Positions 1 through 5,930 are shown, numbered from the stretch's first letter. The stretch: 7,735 nucleotides of DNA from an uncultured Verrucomicrobiota bacterium (GCA_946612175.1 CAMOEO010000142.1:1-7735), one strand, 5' to 3'. Numbers and translations are program-made. The notes: generated by a model not told the origin, from the sequence alone.

Positions 1-579
1 GCCTACGGCGGCAACATCATGGCGCACATCAACACGCCGCGCCACCGCCCGCAGTTCGCCACGGTGCGCTACAAGGTCTTCCCCATCCCGCCGAAGACCG
101 AGCCGCGCGGCCGCATCGTGCGCCACGCGCTCCCGCCGGAGAAGCTCGCCTCGGCGATCGAGATCCTCGGCAGCCGCGCCAAGTCCGCGGAGAAGGGGAT
201 CGAGGAGGCGGAGGTGCTCGTCGTCTGCGGGCGCGGCGTGCGCCGCCCCGAGGACATCGCAATGCTTCGCGAGCTCGCGGGCCTGCTCGGCGGGCGGCTC
301 GCCTCGACGCGCGCCGTGGTCGAGGCCGGCTGGCTCGACGCGAAGCACCAGATCGGGCTCTCGGGACGCACCGTCAAGCCGAAGCTCATCGTCACGTGCG
401 GCGTCTCCGGCGCGATCCAGTTCGTCGCCGGCATGAACGCCTCGGAAACGATCGTCGCGATCAACGCCGACCCCGCGGCGCCCATCTTCCAGGTCGCGCA
501 CGTCGGCCTCGTCGGGGACCTCTACGAAATCGTGCCGCGGCTCTGCGCCCGCATCCGGGCCAAGAAGGAGGAAGCGTGA
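1..579 (+). CDS. etfA: Electron transfer flavoprotein alpha subunit, C-terminal part (5' end outside window)
   Basis: The frame is open from base 1, and the ATG at 19 is internal: the residues before it (AYGGNIM) already match the conserved EtfA stretch ending GGNIMA. The visible 192 residues are the end of domain I and the whole FAD-binding domain II: TPRHRPQFATVR (residues 13-24), the VVCGRG strand and loop near 76-81, RAVVEAGWLDAKHQIGLSGRTV (about 105-126), CGVSGAIQF (133-141) and a NADPAAPIF...VGLVGDL tail. EtfA pairs with EtfB and carries electrons as FAD between a dehydrogenase and another acceptor in the cytoplasm. The start and any N-terminal ferredoxin domain, as in lactate-dehydrogenase-linked EtfA proteins, cannot be seen. 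The gene is followed with a 1-nt overlap by a GlcD/LctD-type dehydrogenase, suggesting an Etf-dehydrogenase complex. Oddity: canonical EtfA has IQH where this protein has IQF (codon 421-423), replacing a histidine that lies near the flavin in human ETF. Family assignment is very secure. Confidence 0.95.
   Translation, partial: AYGGNIMAHINTPRHRPQFATVRYKVFPIPPKTEPRGRIVRHALPPEKLASAIEILGSRAKSAEKGIEEAEVLVVCGRGVRRPEDIAMLRELAGLLGGRLASTRAVVEAGWLDAKHQIGLSGRTVKPKLIVTCGVSGAIQFVAGMNASETIVAINADPAAPIFQVAHVGLVGDLYEIVPRLCARIRAKKEEA
565..571 (+). promoter_or_regulatory. Shine-Dalgarno site that fixes the start of the FAD-linked dehydrogenase
   Basis: AAGGAGG lies inside the last codons of etfA and ends 7 nt before the ATG at 579. 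The strong match and ideal spacing pick 579 over the in-frame upstream ATG at 396, which would read out of frame through etfA. It is one of only two clear Shine-Dalgarno sites in the window; the other is AAAGGGG before the GTG at 5230. Confidence 0.8.
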
Positions 580-1973
580 TGGACTACGGAACCTTCGAAC
601 CGTCCGACCTCGCGGCGCTGCGCGCGATCTGCGGCGACGACCGCGTGACCGCCGGCGCCGACGTCGGGACGGACTTCTGTCACGACGAGCTCGGCGGCGC
701 GTTCGGGCGGCCGGACGCCCGCGTGCGCGTCCTCTCGACGGCGGAGATCTCCGCCGTGATGAAGCACGCCTCCACGCGCCGCATTCCCGTCACCGTCCGC
801 GGCAGCGGCACGGGCCTCGTCGGCGGCGCCGTCCCGGTCCGCGGCGGCATCCTGCTCGACACGAGCGGCATGACGCGCATCCTGGAGCTGGACGAGGCGA
901 ACATGACGCTCACGGTCGAGCCGGGCGTGCTGCTCACGGACCTGGCCAAATACGCCGAGGAGCACGGCTTCCTCTACCCGCCGGACCCCGGCGAGAAGAC
1001 CGCGACGATCGGCGGCAACATCTCGACGAACGCCGGCGGCATGCGCGCCGTCAAGTACGGCGTCACGCGCGACTACGTCCGCGCGCTCGAGGTCGTGCTG
1101 GCGGACGGCACCGTCGCGACGCTCGGCGGCAAGGTCGCGAAGAACTCCTCCGGCTACGACCTCAAGGACCTCGTCGTCGGCTCCGAGGGGACGCTCTGCG
1201 TCGTCGCGAAGGCCGTGCTGCGGCTCCTGCCGCTGCCGAAGTTCAAGATGTCGCTCCTCGTCCCGTTCCGCGACCTCGGGGCCGCGATCCGTACCGTCCC
1301 GGAGGTCATCCGCGGCGCGTCGGTGCCGACGGCGGTGGAGTTCATGGAGCGCGACGTGATCCTCGCGGCCGAGACGTTCCAGGGACGCAAGTTCCCGGAC
1401 CGCTCCGCGGACGCGTACCTGCTCCTCACCTTCGACGGCGCGAGCCGCGAGGAGGTCGACCTGGCCTGGAAGGCGGCGGCGGAGACGTGCCTCGCCGCGG
1501 GCGCGCCGGACGTCTTCCTCTCCGACACCGCGGAGCGCAACGAGTCGATCTGGTCGGCGCGCGGCGCGTTCCTGGAGGCGATCAAGGCGTCGACGACGGA
1601 GATGGACGAGTGCGACGTCGTCGTGCCGCGCTCCCGCGTGGCGGAGTTCGTGCTCTTCTCGCGCGAGGTCGCGAAGCGTCGCGGCGTGCGGATCCAGTCC
1701 TTCGGCCACGCCGGCGACGGCAACCTGCACATCTACGTCCTGCGCGACGACCTCGGCGAGGCGGAATGGAAGGAGCGCCTCGGCGCGGCCTTCGACGACC
1801 TCTACGGCAAGGCGCGCGAGCTGGGCGGCCAGGTGAGCGGCGAGCACGGCATCGGCCTGGCGAAGAAGCCCTACCTGGCCGAATCGATCTCCCCGGAGAT
1901 CCGCGCGCTGATGCGCGGCGTCAAGGCCGCCTTCGACCCCCAGGGCATCCTCAACCCCGACAAGATCGTCTGA
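579..1973 (+). CDS. glcD: FAD-linked 2-hydroxyacid dehydrogenase (GlcD/LctD family; probable lactate or glycolate dehydrogenase)
   Basis: This 464-residue protein has the usual length and layout of the GlcD/D-lactate dehydrogenase family (vanillyl-alcohol-oxidase-type flavoproteins). The FAD-binding PCMH domain covers about residues 45-220, with VTVRGSGTGLVGGAVP at 71-86, the PPDPGEKTATIGGNISTNAGG stretch at 134-154 and KNSSGYDLKDLVVGSEGTL at 188-206. The C-terminal FAD-oxidase domain carries SFGHAGDGNLH at 374-384 and SGEHGIG at 420-426, whose histidines contribute to the metal/substrate site in this family. It oxidises a 2-hydroxyacid to the 2-oxoacid using FAD. No signal peptide, membrane segment or Fe-S cysteine cluster is visible, so electrons probably go to the adjacent EtfAB. 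The stop of etfA (577-579) and this ATG share one base (TGATG), so translation is coupled. That arrangement matches Etf-linked lactate dehydrogenases such as LctBCD of Acetobacterium woodii, but the exact substrate cannot be read from the sequence. Confidence 0.92.
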   Translation: MDYGTFEPSDLAALRAICGDDRVTAGADVGTDFCHDELGGAFGRPDARVRVLSTAEISAVMKHASTRRIPVTVRGSGTGLVGGAVPVRGGILLDTSGMTRILELDEANMTLTVEPGVLLTDLAKYAEEHGFLYPPDPGEKTATIGGNISTNAGGMRAVKYGVTRDYVRALEVVLADGTVATLGGKVAKNSSGYDLKDLVVGSEGTLCVVAKAVLRLLPLPKFKMSLLVPFRDLGAAIRTVPEVIRGASVPTAVEFMERDVILAAETFQGRKFPDRSADAYLLLTFDGASREEVDLAWKAAAETCLAAGAPDVFLSDTAERNESIWSARGAFLEAIKASTTEMDECDVVVPRSRVAEFVLFSREVAKRRGVRIQSFGHAGDGNLHIYVLRDDLGEAEWKERLGAAFDDLYGKARELGGQVSGEHGIGLAKKPYLAESISPEIRALMRGVKAAFDPQGILNPDKIV

Positions 1974-2053
1974 CCGCCCGGGCCGCCGCCCCCCATCGGG
2001 ACGACGAAGCGATGCGGGATGCCGCGAGACCGCCTCGCAAACGCTCGGGGCGG
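1974..2053 (+). other. Intergenic spacer with two inverted repeats after the dehydrogenase gene
   Basis: No gene is seen between 1974 and 2131. Two potential hairpins are visible. CCC CATCG at 1991-1998 pairs with CGATG and GGG at 2010-2018, with one bulged C and an 11-nt loop. ACCGCCTCG at 2029-2037 pairs with CGGGGCGGT at 2046-2054, with one T.G wobble and an 8-nt loop. Neither is followed by a T run, so a classical intrinsic terminator is not supported. They could act as weak U-less terminators or 3'-end stabilisers for the etfA-dehydrogenase transcript. Confidence 0.3.
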
Positions 2054-2054
2054 T
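2029..2054. repeat. 9-bp inverted repeat touching the tyrS -35 element
   Basis: ACCGCCTCG (2029-2037) and CGGGGCGGT (2046-2054) form a near-perfect inverted repeat with an 8-base centre. The right arm ends on the first base of the proposed -35 hexamer TTGCCG (2054-2059). It could be an operator or the tail hairpin of the upstream transcript. In DNA this G+C-rich, short inverted repeats also arise by chance. Confidence 0.25.
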
Positions 2055-2082
2055 TGCCGCGCGCAGGGGTTTCTGCTAGACT
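2054..2082 (+). promoter_or_regulatory. Sigma-70-type promoter for tyrS (TTGCCG-N17-TAGACT)
   Basis: The -35 TTGCCG (2054-2059) and -10 TAGACT (2077-2082) each match consensus at four of six positions and are exactly 17 bp apart. A TG two bases before the -10 (2074-2075) gives an extended -10. Transcription would start near 2089-2091, leaving a leader of about 41-43 nt before the tyrS ATG. The same -10 and spacing recur before the metallophosphatase gene, which supports the call. Confidence 0.6.
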
Positions 2083-2131
2083 CCGCCCGCATCGCCGCCC
2101 CCGCGGCGCCACCCCGAACGGAATCCCACCG

Positions 2132-3400
2132 ATGGAACACGTCATCGACACGATCAAGGCCCGCGGCCTGTTCGAAAACTGGACCGACCCCGGCGTCTAC
2201 GACCTCCTGAAGACCCCGCAGACCGTCTACGGCGGCTTCGACCCCTCCGCCGACAGCCTCCAGGCCGGCAACCTCGTCGCCATCATGAACCTCTGCCACT
2301 ACCAGCGCGCCGGCCACCGCGTCCTCGCGCTCGTCGGCGGCGCGACGGGGCTCATCGGCGACCCTTCCGGCAAGACGAGCGAGCGCCAGCTGCAGACGGT
2401 CGAGACGATCGCGCACAACGCCGAGTGCATCAAGGCGCAGCTCGAGCGCTTCATCGACTTCGGGCCCGGCGAGCACCAGGCCGTGCTCGTGAACAACCTC
2501 GACTGGCTCGGCAAGTTCACGTTCATCGACTACCTCCGCGACGTCGGCCGCTACTTCCGCATGGGGACGATGCTCAACAAGGAGAGCGTCCGCGCGCGGC
2601 TCGAGTCGCCGAACGGCATGTCGTTCACCGAGTTCTGCTACCAGACGATGCAGGGCTACGACTTCCTGCACCTCTACGACACCTACGGCTGCCGCGTCGA
2701 GGTGGGCGGCTCCGACCAGTGGGGCAACATCACCGCCGGCACGGACCTGCTGCACTACCAGCGCGGCGTCCAGTGCTACGGCGTCACGATTCCCCTGGTC
2801 AAGGACTCGGCCGGGAAGAAGTTCGGCAAGAGCGAGGGCAACGCGATGTACCTCGACTCGAAGAAGACGTCGTGCTACCAGTTCTACCAGTTCTTCCTCC
2901 GGAGCGAGGACTCCGTCGTCGTGCGCTACCTCAAGGCGTTCACGTTCCTCCCGATCGACGAGATCGCGCAGCTCGAGGAGACGGTGAGGACCGCCCCCGA
3001 GAAGCGCGAGGCGCAGCGCGTGCTGGCGGAGGACGTCGTCCGCCGCGTCCACGGCGACGAGGGCCTCGCCCAGGCGCAGCGCGCCACCCGGGCGCTCTTC
3101 GGCGGTTCGCTCAAGGGGATCTCCGCGGCCGAGCTCCTGCCGATCTTCCAGGACGCGCCCTCGGCGGAGCTTCCCGCGGCGGACGTCGTCGGGCAGCCGG
3201 TCGTGAAGGTCGCCGCGCTCGCGGGGCTCCTCAAGAGCCAGAGCGAGGCGCGCCGGATGGCCGACGGCGGCGGGCTCTACCTCAACAACGAGCGCGTCGG
3301 CGCGGCGGACCTCGTCACCGAGGACCGCGTCGTCGACGGCCAGGTCTTCGTCCTGCGCGCCGGCAAGAAGAACCAGCGCGTCGTCAGGCTCGCGCGGTAG
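2132..3400 (+). CDS. tyrS: Tyrosyl-tRNA synthetase (class I)
   Basis: This 422-residue cytoplasmic enzyme activates tyrosine with ATP and charges tRNA-Tyr, and it has the usual bacterial TyrRS length. The Rossmann catalytic core contains YGGFDPSADSLQAGN (33-47), ALVGGATGLIGDPSGK (66-81), the tyrosine pocket YQTMQGYDF (170-178), GGSDQWGNI (192-200) and the KMSKS-equivalent KFGKS (230-234). The anticodon-binding middle domain follows, then a C-terminal S4-type RNA-binding domain from about 355 to 422 (LLKSQSEARRMADGGGLYLN). The HIGH signature is changed to QAGN (44-47): the first histidine is Gln and the second Asn. The ATG at 2132 is the first plausible start after the promoter and places the core at the expected distance from the N-terminus. 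No good Shine-Dalgarno sequence precedes it. The HAD hydrolase gene starts 11 nt after its stop and is probably cotranscribed. Confidence 0.97.
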   Translation: MEHVIDTIKARGLFENWTDPGVYDLLKTPQTVYGGFDPSADSLQAGNLVAIMNLCHYQRAGHRVLALVGGATGLIGDPSGKTSERQLQTVETIAHNAECIKAQLERFIDFGPGEHQAVLVNNLDWLGKFTFIDYLRDVGRYFRMGTMLNKESVRARLESPNGMSFTEFCYQTMQGYDFLHLYDTYGCRVEVGGSDQWGNITAGTDLLHYQRGVQCYGVTIPLVKDSAGKKFGKSEGNAMYLDSKKTSCYQFYQFFLRSEDSVVVRYLKAFTFLPIDEIAQLEETVRTAPEKREAQRVLAEDVVRRVHGDEGLAQAQRATRALFGGSLKGISAAELLPIFQDAPSAELPAADVVGQPVVKVAALAGLLKSQSEARRMADGGGLYLNNERVGAADLVTEDRVVDGQVFVLRAGKKNQRVVRLAR

Positions 3401-3411
3401 CGGCCAGGGAC

Positions 3412-4245
3412 ATGGACCGTCCGGACGTCCGGCTCGTCGCCCTCGACCTCGACGGGACGCTGCTCGATTCCGAGAAGCGCCTCTCGGAGCGCAACCGCGC
3501 CGCGCTCGCGCGGGCGGCCGCGCAGGGCGTGCACGTCGTCCCGACGACGGGCCGCTTCTTCGGCATGATGCCGGAGGCGGTCCGCGCGCTGCCGTTCGTC
3601 CGCTACGCGATCACCGTGAACGGCGCGCAGGTCTACGACCGCAAGACCGACACGGCGCTCGCGCGCGCCGAGATCCCGGTCGCGACCGCGGTCGCGGCGA
3701 TGGAGGTCCTCGACGGCTTCGACTGCATCTACGACTGCTACCAGGAGAACTGGGGCTGGATGACCGAGGCGATGCAGCGCAAGGCCGCGGACTACGCGCC
3801 CGACGCGCACTACCTCAAGATGATCCGCGAGTTCCGCCGCCCGGTGCCCGAGCTCAAGGCGCACCTTGCCGCCAAGGGCGCCGACGTGCAGAAGGTCATG
3901 CTCTTCGCGCGCGACGCGGCGGACCTGCCCGCGATCCGGGACGCGCTCGCCGCGCGCTTCCCGGAGCTCGTGCTCACGCGGTCGACGCGGAACAACATCG
4001 AGATCAACCACGCCCTCGCGCACAAGGGCGAGGCGCTCCGCCGCCTCGCCGAGGCGCTCGGCTTCGGCCTCGCGGAGTGCATGTCCTTCGGCGACGGCCT
4101 CAACGACCTCACGATGGTGCGGGACGCCGGGCTCGGCGTCGCGATGGCCAACGCCGCGCCCGAGGTCCTCGCCGCGGCGAAGCACGTGACGCTCTCCAAC
4201 GACGAGGACGGCGTCGCCGCCGCGCTCGAGACGTATCTTTCCTGA
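3412..4245 (+). CDS. Cof-type HAD-superfamily hydrolase (HAD-IIB)
   Basis: This 277-residue protein is typical in length for Cof/YidA-like phosphatases. All four HAD motifs are visible: motif I DLDGT (12-16; nucleophile D12, acid/base D14), motif II TTGR (45-48), motif III lysine K205 in AHKGEAL, and motif IV GDGLND (227-232) for Mg2+ binding. The long segment between motifs II and III (about 85-190) is the C2B-type cap that sets substrate choice. The family dephosphorylates small molecules such as sugar phosphates and flavin or pyridoxal phosphates; the substrate here cannot be predicted. The gene starts 11 nt after tyrS in the same probable operon, with only a very close AGGGA (3406-3410) upstream of the ATG. 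No other start lies between the tyrS stop and motif I. A functional link to tyrS is not implied. Confidence 0.9.
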   Translation: MDRPDVRLVALDLDGTLLDSEKRLSERNRAALARAAAQGVHVVPTTGRFFGMMPEAVRALPFVRYAITVNGAQVYDRKTDTALARAEIPVATAVAAMEVLDGFDCIYDCYQENWGWMTEAMQRKAADYAPDAHYLKMIREFRRPVPELKAHLAAKGADVQKVMLFARDAADLPAIRDALAARFPELVLTRSTRNNIEINHALAHKGEALRRLAEALGFGLAECMSFGDGLNDLTMVRDAGLGVAMANAAPEVLAAAKHVTLSNDEDGVAAALETYLS

Positions 4246-4269
4246 CGGCGGGGGTGAAAACCTCCCCCG
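4246..4269 (+). terminator. GAAA-capped hairpin after the HAD gene, possible U-less terminator
   Basis: Right after the stop codon, GGGGGT (4250-4255) pairs with ACCTCC (4260-4265), with one G.T wobble, around a GAAA tetraloop (4256-4259). After one C x C mismatch the stem continues as CGG/CCG (4246-4248 with 4267-4269). It is the most stable-looking hairpin in any intergenic gap of the window. No T run follows, so termination is uncertain. It overlaps the proposed -35 of the next promoter. Confidence 0.4.
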
Positions 4270-4282
4270 GAGCGGGTAGACT
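4254..4282 (+). promoter_or_regulatory. Promoter for the metallophosphatase gene giving a probable leaderless mRNA (GTGAAA-N17-TAGACT)
   Basis: The -35-like GTGAAA (4254-4259) matches consensus at four of six positions and is exactly 17 bp from TAGACT (4277-4282), the same -10 as at tyrS. Transcription would start around 4288-4290, which is the ATG itself (4289-4291). A GAGGG lies directly before the ATG but is too close (1 nt) to work as a normal Shine-Dalgarno site, so the mRNA is probably leaderless. The -35 sits in the loop and right arm of the hairpin after the HAD gene. Confidence 0.55.
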
Positions 4283-4288
4283 GAGGGC

Positions 4289-5233
4289 ATGACGATCCTG
4301 CCCTTCCTGCCCGAACGCTTCCTGTACGGCGCCGTCGGCGACGCCCACGGCGACCTGCCGTCGCTCGTCGCGGCGGTGGACGCCGTGCGCGAGAAGGCGA
4401 CTGCGACGGGGCGCACGGCGTTTCTGATCGTTCTCGGCGACGCGATCGACCGCGGTCCGGACTCGGCCGGGTGCGCCTCGCTTCTGCTGCGGCTTGCGCG
4501 GGGCCGCGATCCGGAACGGATGGACGTGCGGATCGCGATTCTCCGCGGCGACCACGACGAGGCGCTGGCCCGCGATCCCGCCACCGGGCGGTTCGCGTCG
4601 GGCGTCGAGCCCGCCGACTGGGCCGAGCGATTGAACGGGCTTCCTCCGGACGACCCCGAGCGCGCGGTCGCCGCGGACTGGATCTCGTTCGTGCGCGAGG
4701 CCCCGGCGGCCGTCCTCCTTCGCGCACGGGGGGAAGGCGTCCTGCTCGCGCACGGCGGCGTTCCGCACGCGGATCTGCTTCCGCGGCTGGAAACGGTCGC
4801 CGATCTGGGGGCGCCCGAATGCGAGCGGGACTTCGTCTGGTGCCGCGTCGCGTCCGCGCGCCGCAAGACGCCCAACCGCGGCTCGCTCACCTGCGACCTC
4901 GGCGCCGACGACGTCTCCGACTTCCTCGCGCGGCTCGCCGCGCTTGCCGGCGCGGCGCAGGGAGAGGACGCACGGCCGTTTCGCGTCCGCCACTTTGTCC
5001 ACGGGCACGAGCACGCGGCGCCCGGCGTCGCCCGGCAGGCATTGCGGGACGGCGCCACGGCATGGACGATGACGACCTTTCGCGACGACGGCGGCGGATT
5101 CCTCGACCCGGTCCGGCCCGCGGTGGCGCTGATCGACCGCGCGGAGGGCGCGGAGGAGCCTTCCCACGCGGAGTTCGCGGTGTCCGCGATGTTTGTTCCG
5201 GTCGCGGAGGAAGCGAAAGGGGCGGAGGCGTGA
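4289..5233 (+). CDS. PPP-like metallophosphatase (calcineurin-like Ser/Thr phosphatase family)
   Basis: This 314-residue protein carries the ordered metal-binding motifs of the PPP/calcineurin-like phosphoesterases: GDAHG (17-21), GDAIDRG (50-56), RGDHD (86-90), AHGG (154-157) and HGHEH (238-242), with FVWCR at 182-186 resembling the LLW segment of PPP enzymes. The spacing suits a two-metal (Mn/Fe) active site that hydrolyses phosphomonoesters, likely phosphoserine/threonine or diadenosine polyphosphate. The third motif is normally GNHE; here the metal-ligand Asn is Asp88 and the Glu is Asp90, while His89 is kept. No signal peptide or membrane segment is seen. The start at 4289 is the first possible one and lies at the predicted transcription start. 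The gene overlaps the zinc-ribbon gene by 4 nt (GTGA), so the two are coupled. Codon use is looser than in tyrS, with several TTT, GAT and ATT codons. Dephosphorylating targets of the kinase at 6694 is a plausible role but is inferred. Confidence 0.85.
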   Translation: MTILPFLPERFLYGAVGDAHGDLPSLVAAVDAVREKATATGRTAFLIVLGDAIDRGPDSAGCASLLLRLARGRDPERMDVRIAILRGDHDEALARDPATGRFASGVEPADWAERLNGLPPDDPERAVAADWISFVREAPAAVLLRARGEGVLLAHGGVPHADLLPRLETVADLGAPECERDFVWCRVASARRKTPNRGSLTCDLGADDVSDFLARLAALAGAAQGEDARPFRVRHFVHGHEHAAPGVARQALRDGATAWTMTTFRDDGGGFLDPVRPAVALIDRAEGAEEPSHAEFAVSAMFVPVAEEAKGAEA

Positions 5234-5835
5234 GCGCAACGCGGTATTTCGTGGCGGAGTGCCCGCTCTGCCGCACCAAGTTCGAGACGCCGCAGGACGG
5301 CTGCCCCGTGTGCGGAAACCCGACCCTGCGCGCCATCCGCGAGGCGGTCGAGGCGGCGGAGGCCATTCCCTTGCCGACGCGCCGCACGCTTCCGCCGAAG
5401 GCGGCGCGGGGACGGCCCGCACCCGCCGCGGAGCCGCGGAAGGCCGCCGGCGGGGGCAGGAAGGCCGCGCCTTCGGGAGGTGCCGTGCGGGCGCGCGGAC
5501 CGGACGGACGGTTCCTGCCGCGCCGGAAGGGCGCGGACGCGCCGGTCGGTCGCAGCCGCGCGCCGTCCCCGGCCGGGCCGCGCCCCCCCACGCCGGACGT
5601 CGTCCGGATCGACGTACGGTCCGCGGAGGCGCGCCTCGCGGCTGCGGAGGCCGAACTGGCGACCGCGCGCAAGGGGTATTTCGCCGCCCTGCGCATCCGG
5701 AGCGTCGCCGAGGCGAAGGTACGCGCCCTCCGGAACGAGATCCGTCGCGCACGGAGCGCGGCCGGCCGGGCGATCCGCCGCAAGGGCGCCCTGCGAAGCC
5801 TCGTCGAAACGGCCGCCCGGCTCTTCGGGGGATGA
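5230..5835 (+). CDS. Small zinc-ribbon protein with basic Pro/Ala-rich linker and C-terminal coiled coil
   Basis: This 201-residue protein starts with GTG, chosen because it forms a 4-nt GTGA overlap with the preceding stop and has AAAGGGG (5216-5222) at 7-nt spacing. The N-terminus holds CPLC (11-14) and CPVC (25-28), a four-cysteine zinc ribbon with a 10-residue loop. Residues about 50-125 are a low-complexity linker rich in Pro, Ala, Gly, Arg and Lys, including RGPDGRFLPRR (89-99). Residues about 131-175 (SAEARLAAAEAELATARKGY and onward) show an alternating charged/alanine pattern expected of an antiparallel helical coiled coil. The C-terminus is strongly basic (RRARSAAGRAIRRK). No transmembrane segment is visible. 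I do not recognise a named family. The layout suggests an adaptor that binds nucleic acid or protein; coupling to the phosphatase gene points to a partner or regulator of that enzyme. Function is unknown. Confidence 0.75.
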   Translation: MSATRYFVAECPLCRTKFETPQDGCPVCGNPTLRAIREAVEAAEAIPLPTRRTLPPKAARGRPAPAAEPRKAAGGGRKAAPSGGAVRARGPDGRFLPRRKGADAPVGRSRAPSPAGPRPPTPDVVRIDVRSAEARLAAAEAELATARKGYFAALRIRSVAEAKVRALRNEIRRARSAAGRAIRRKGALRSLVETAARLFGG

Positions 5836-5860
5836 CACCCGCCCGCCCGCCCCGTATACT
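5832..5860 (+). promoter_or_regulatory. Strong promoter for the vWA-kinase genes (ATGACA-N17-TATACT)
   Basis: ATGACA (5832-5837) matches the -35 consensus at five of six positions and is exactly 17 bp from TATACT (5855-5860), also five of six. This is the best promoter match in the window. The -35 overlaps the stop codon (5833-5835) of the zinc-ribbon gene. Transcription should start near 5866-5868, leaving a leader of about 63-65 nt before the vWA ATG. It implies that vWA and kinase can be transcribed apart from the phosphatase pair. Confidence 0.65.
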
Positions 5861-5930
5861 CGTCGATGCCCCGTCGTCCCTCCCCTTCCCTTCGAGGAAT
5901 CCCCCTTCCAACCGCAGAACCATCCCAGCC
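5861..5930 (+). other. Pyrimidine-rich 5' leader of the vWA gene
   Basis: The segment from the predicted transcription start to the ATG at 5931 is unusually C/T-rich (especially 5869-5892) and has no Shine-Dalgarno sequence near the start; the closest, GAGGA at 5894-5898, lies 32 nt upstream. Read in the vWA frame from an alternative ATG at 5832 it would need codons rare here (ATA, AGG, AGA, ACA), which argues that it is untranslated leader and not an N-terminal extension. Confidence 0.45.

Noticed and set aside
522..1847. Minus-strand open frame of 441 codons opposite the dehydrogenase gene
   Set aside because: It has repetitive Arg/Glu/Val/Ala composition typical of an antisense shadow of a GC-rich gene; the + strand protein is unmistakably GlcD-like.
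1976..1983. GCCCGGGC palindrome right after the dehydrogenase stop
   Set aside because: At 8 bp with no loop it cannot form a terminator hairpin, and such palindromes are common by chance at this base composition.
5816..5829. CCCG...CGGG inverted repeat at the end of the zinc-ribbon gene as a terminator
   Set aside because: The stem is only four base pairs, lies within the coding sequence and has no T run.
3277..5838. Very long minus-strand open frame (853 codons) opposite tyrS, HAD, phosphatase and zinc-ribbon genes
   Set aside because: Its translation is an Arg/Ala/Gly-rich string without recognisable domains, and it is antisense to four well-supported genes. Stop-poor antisense frames are expected at this G+C content.
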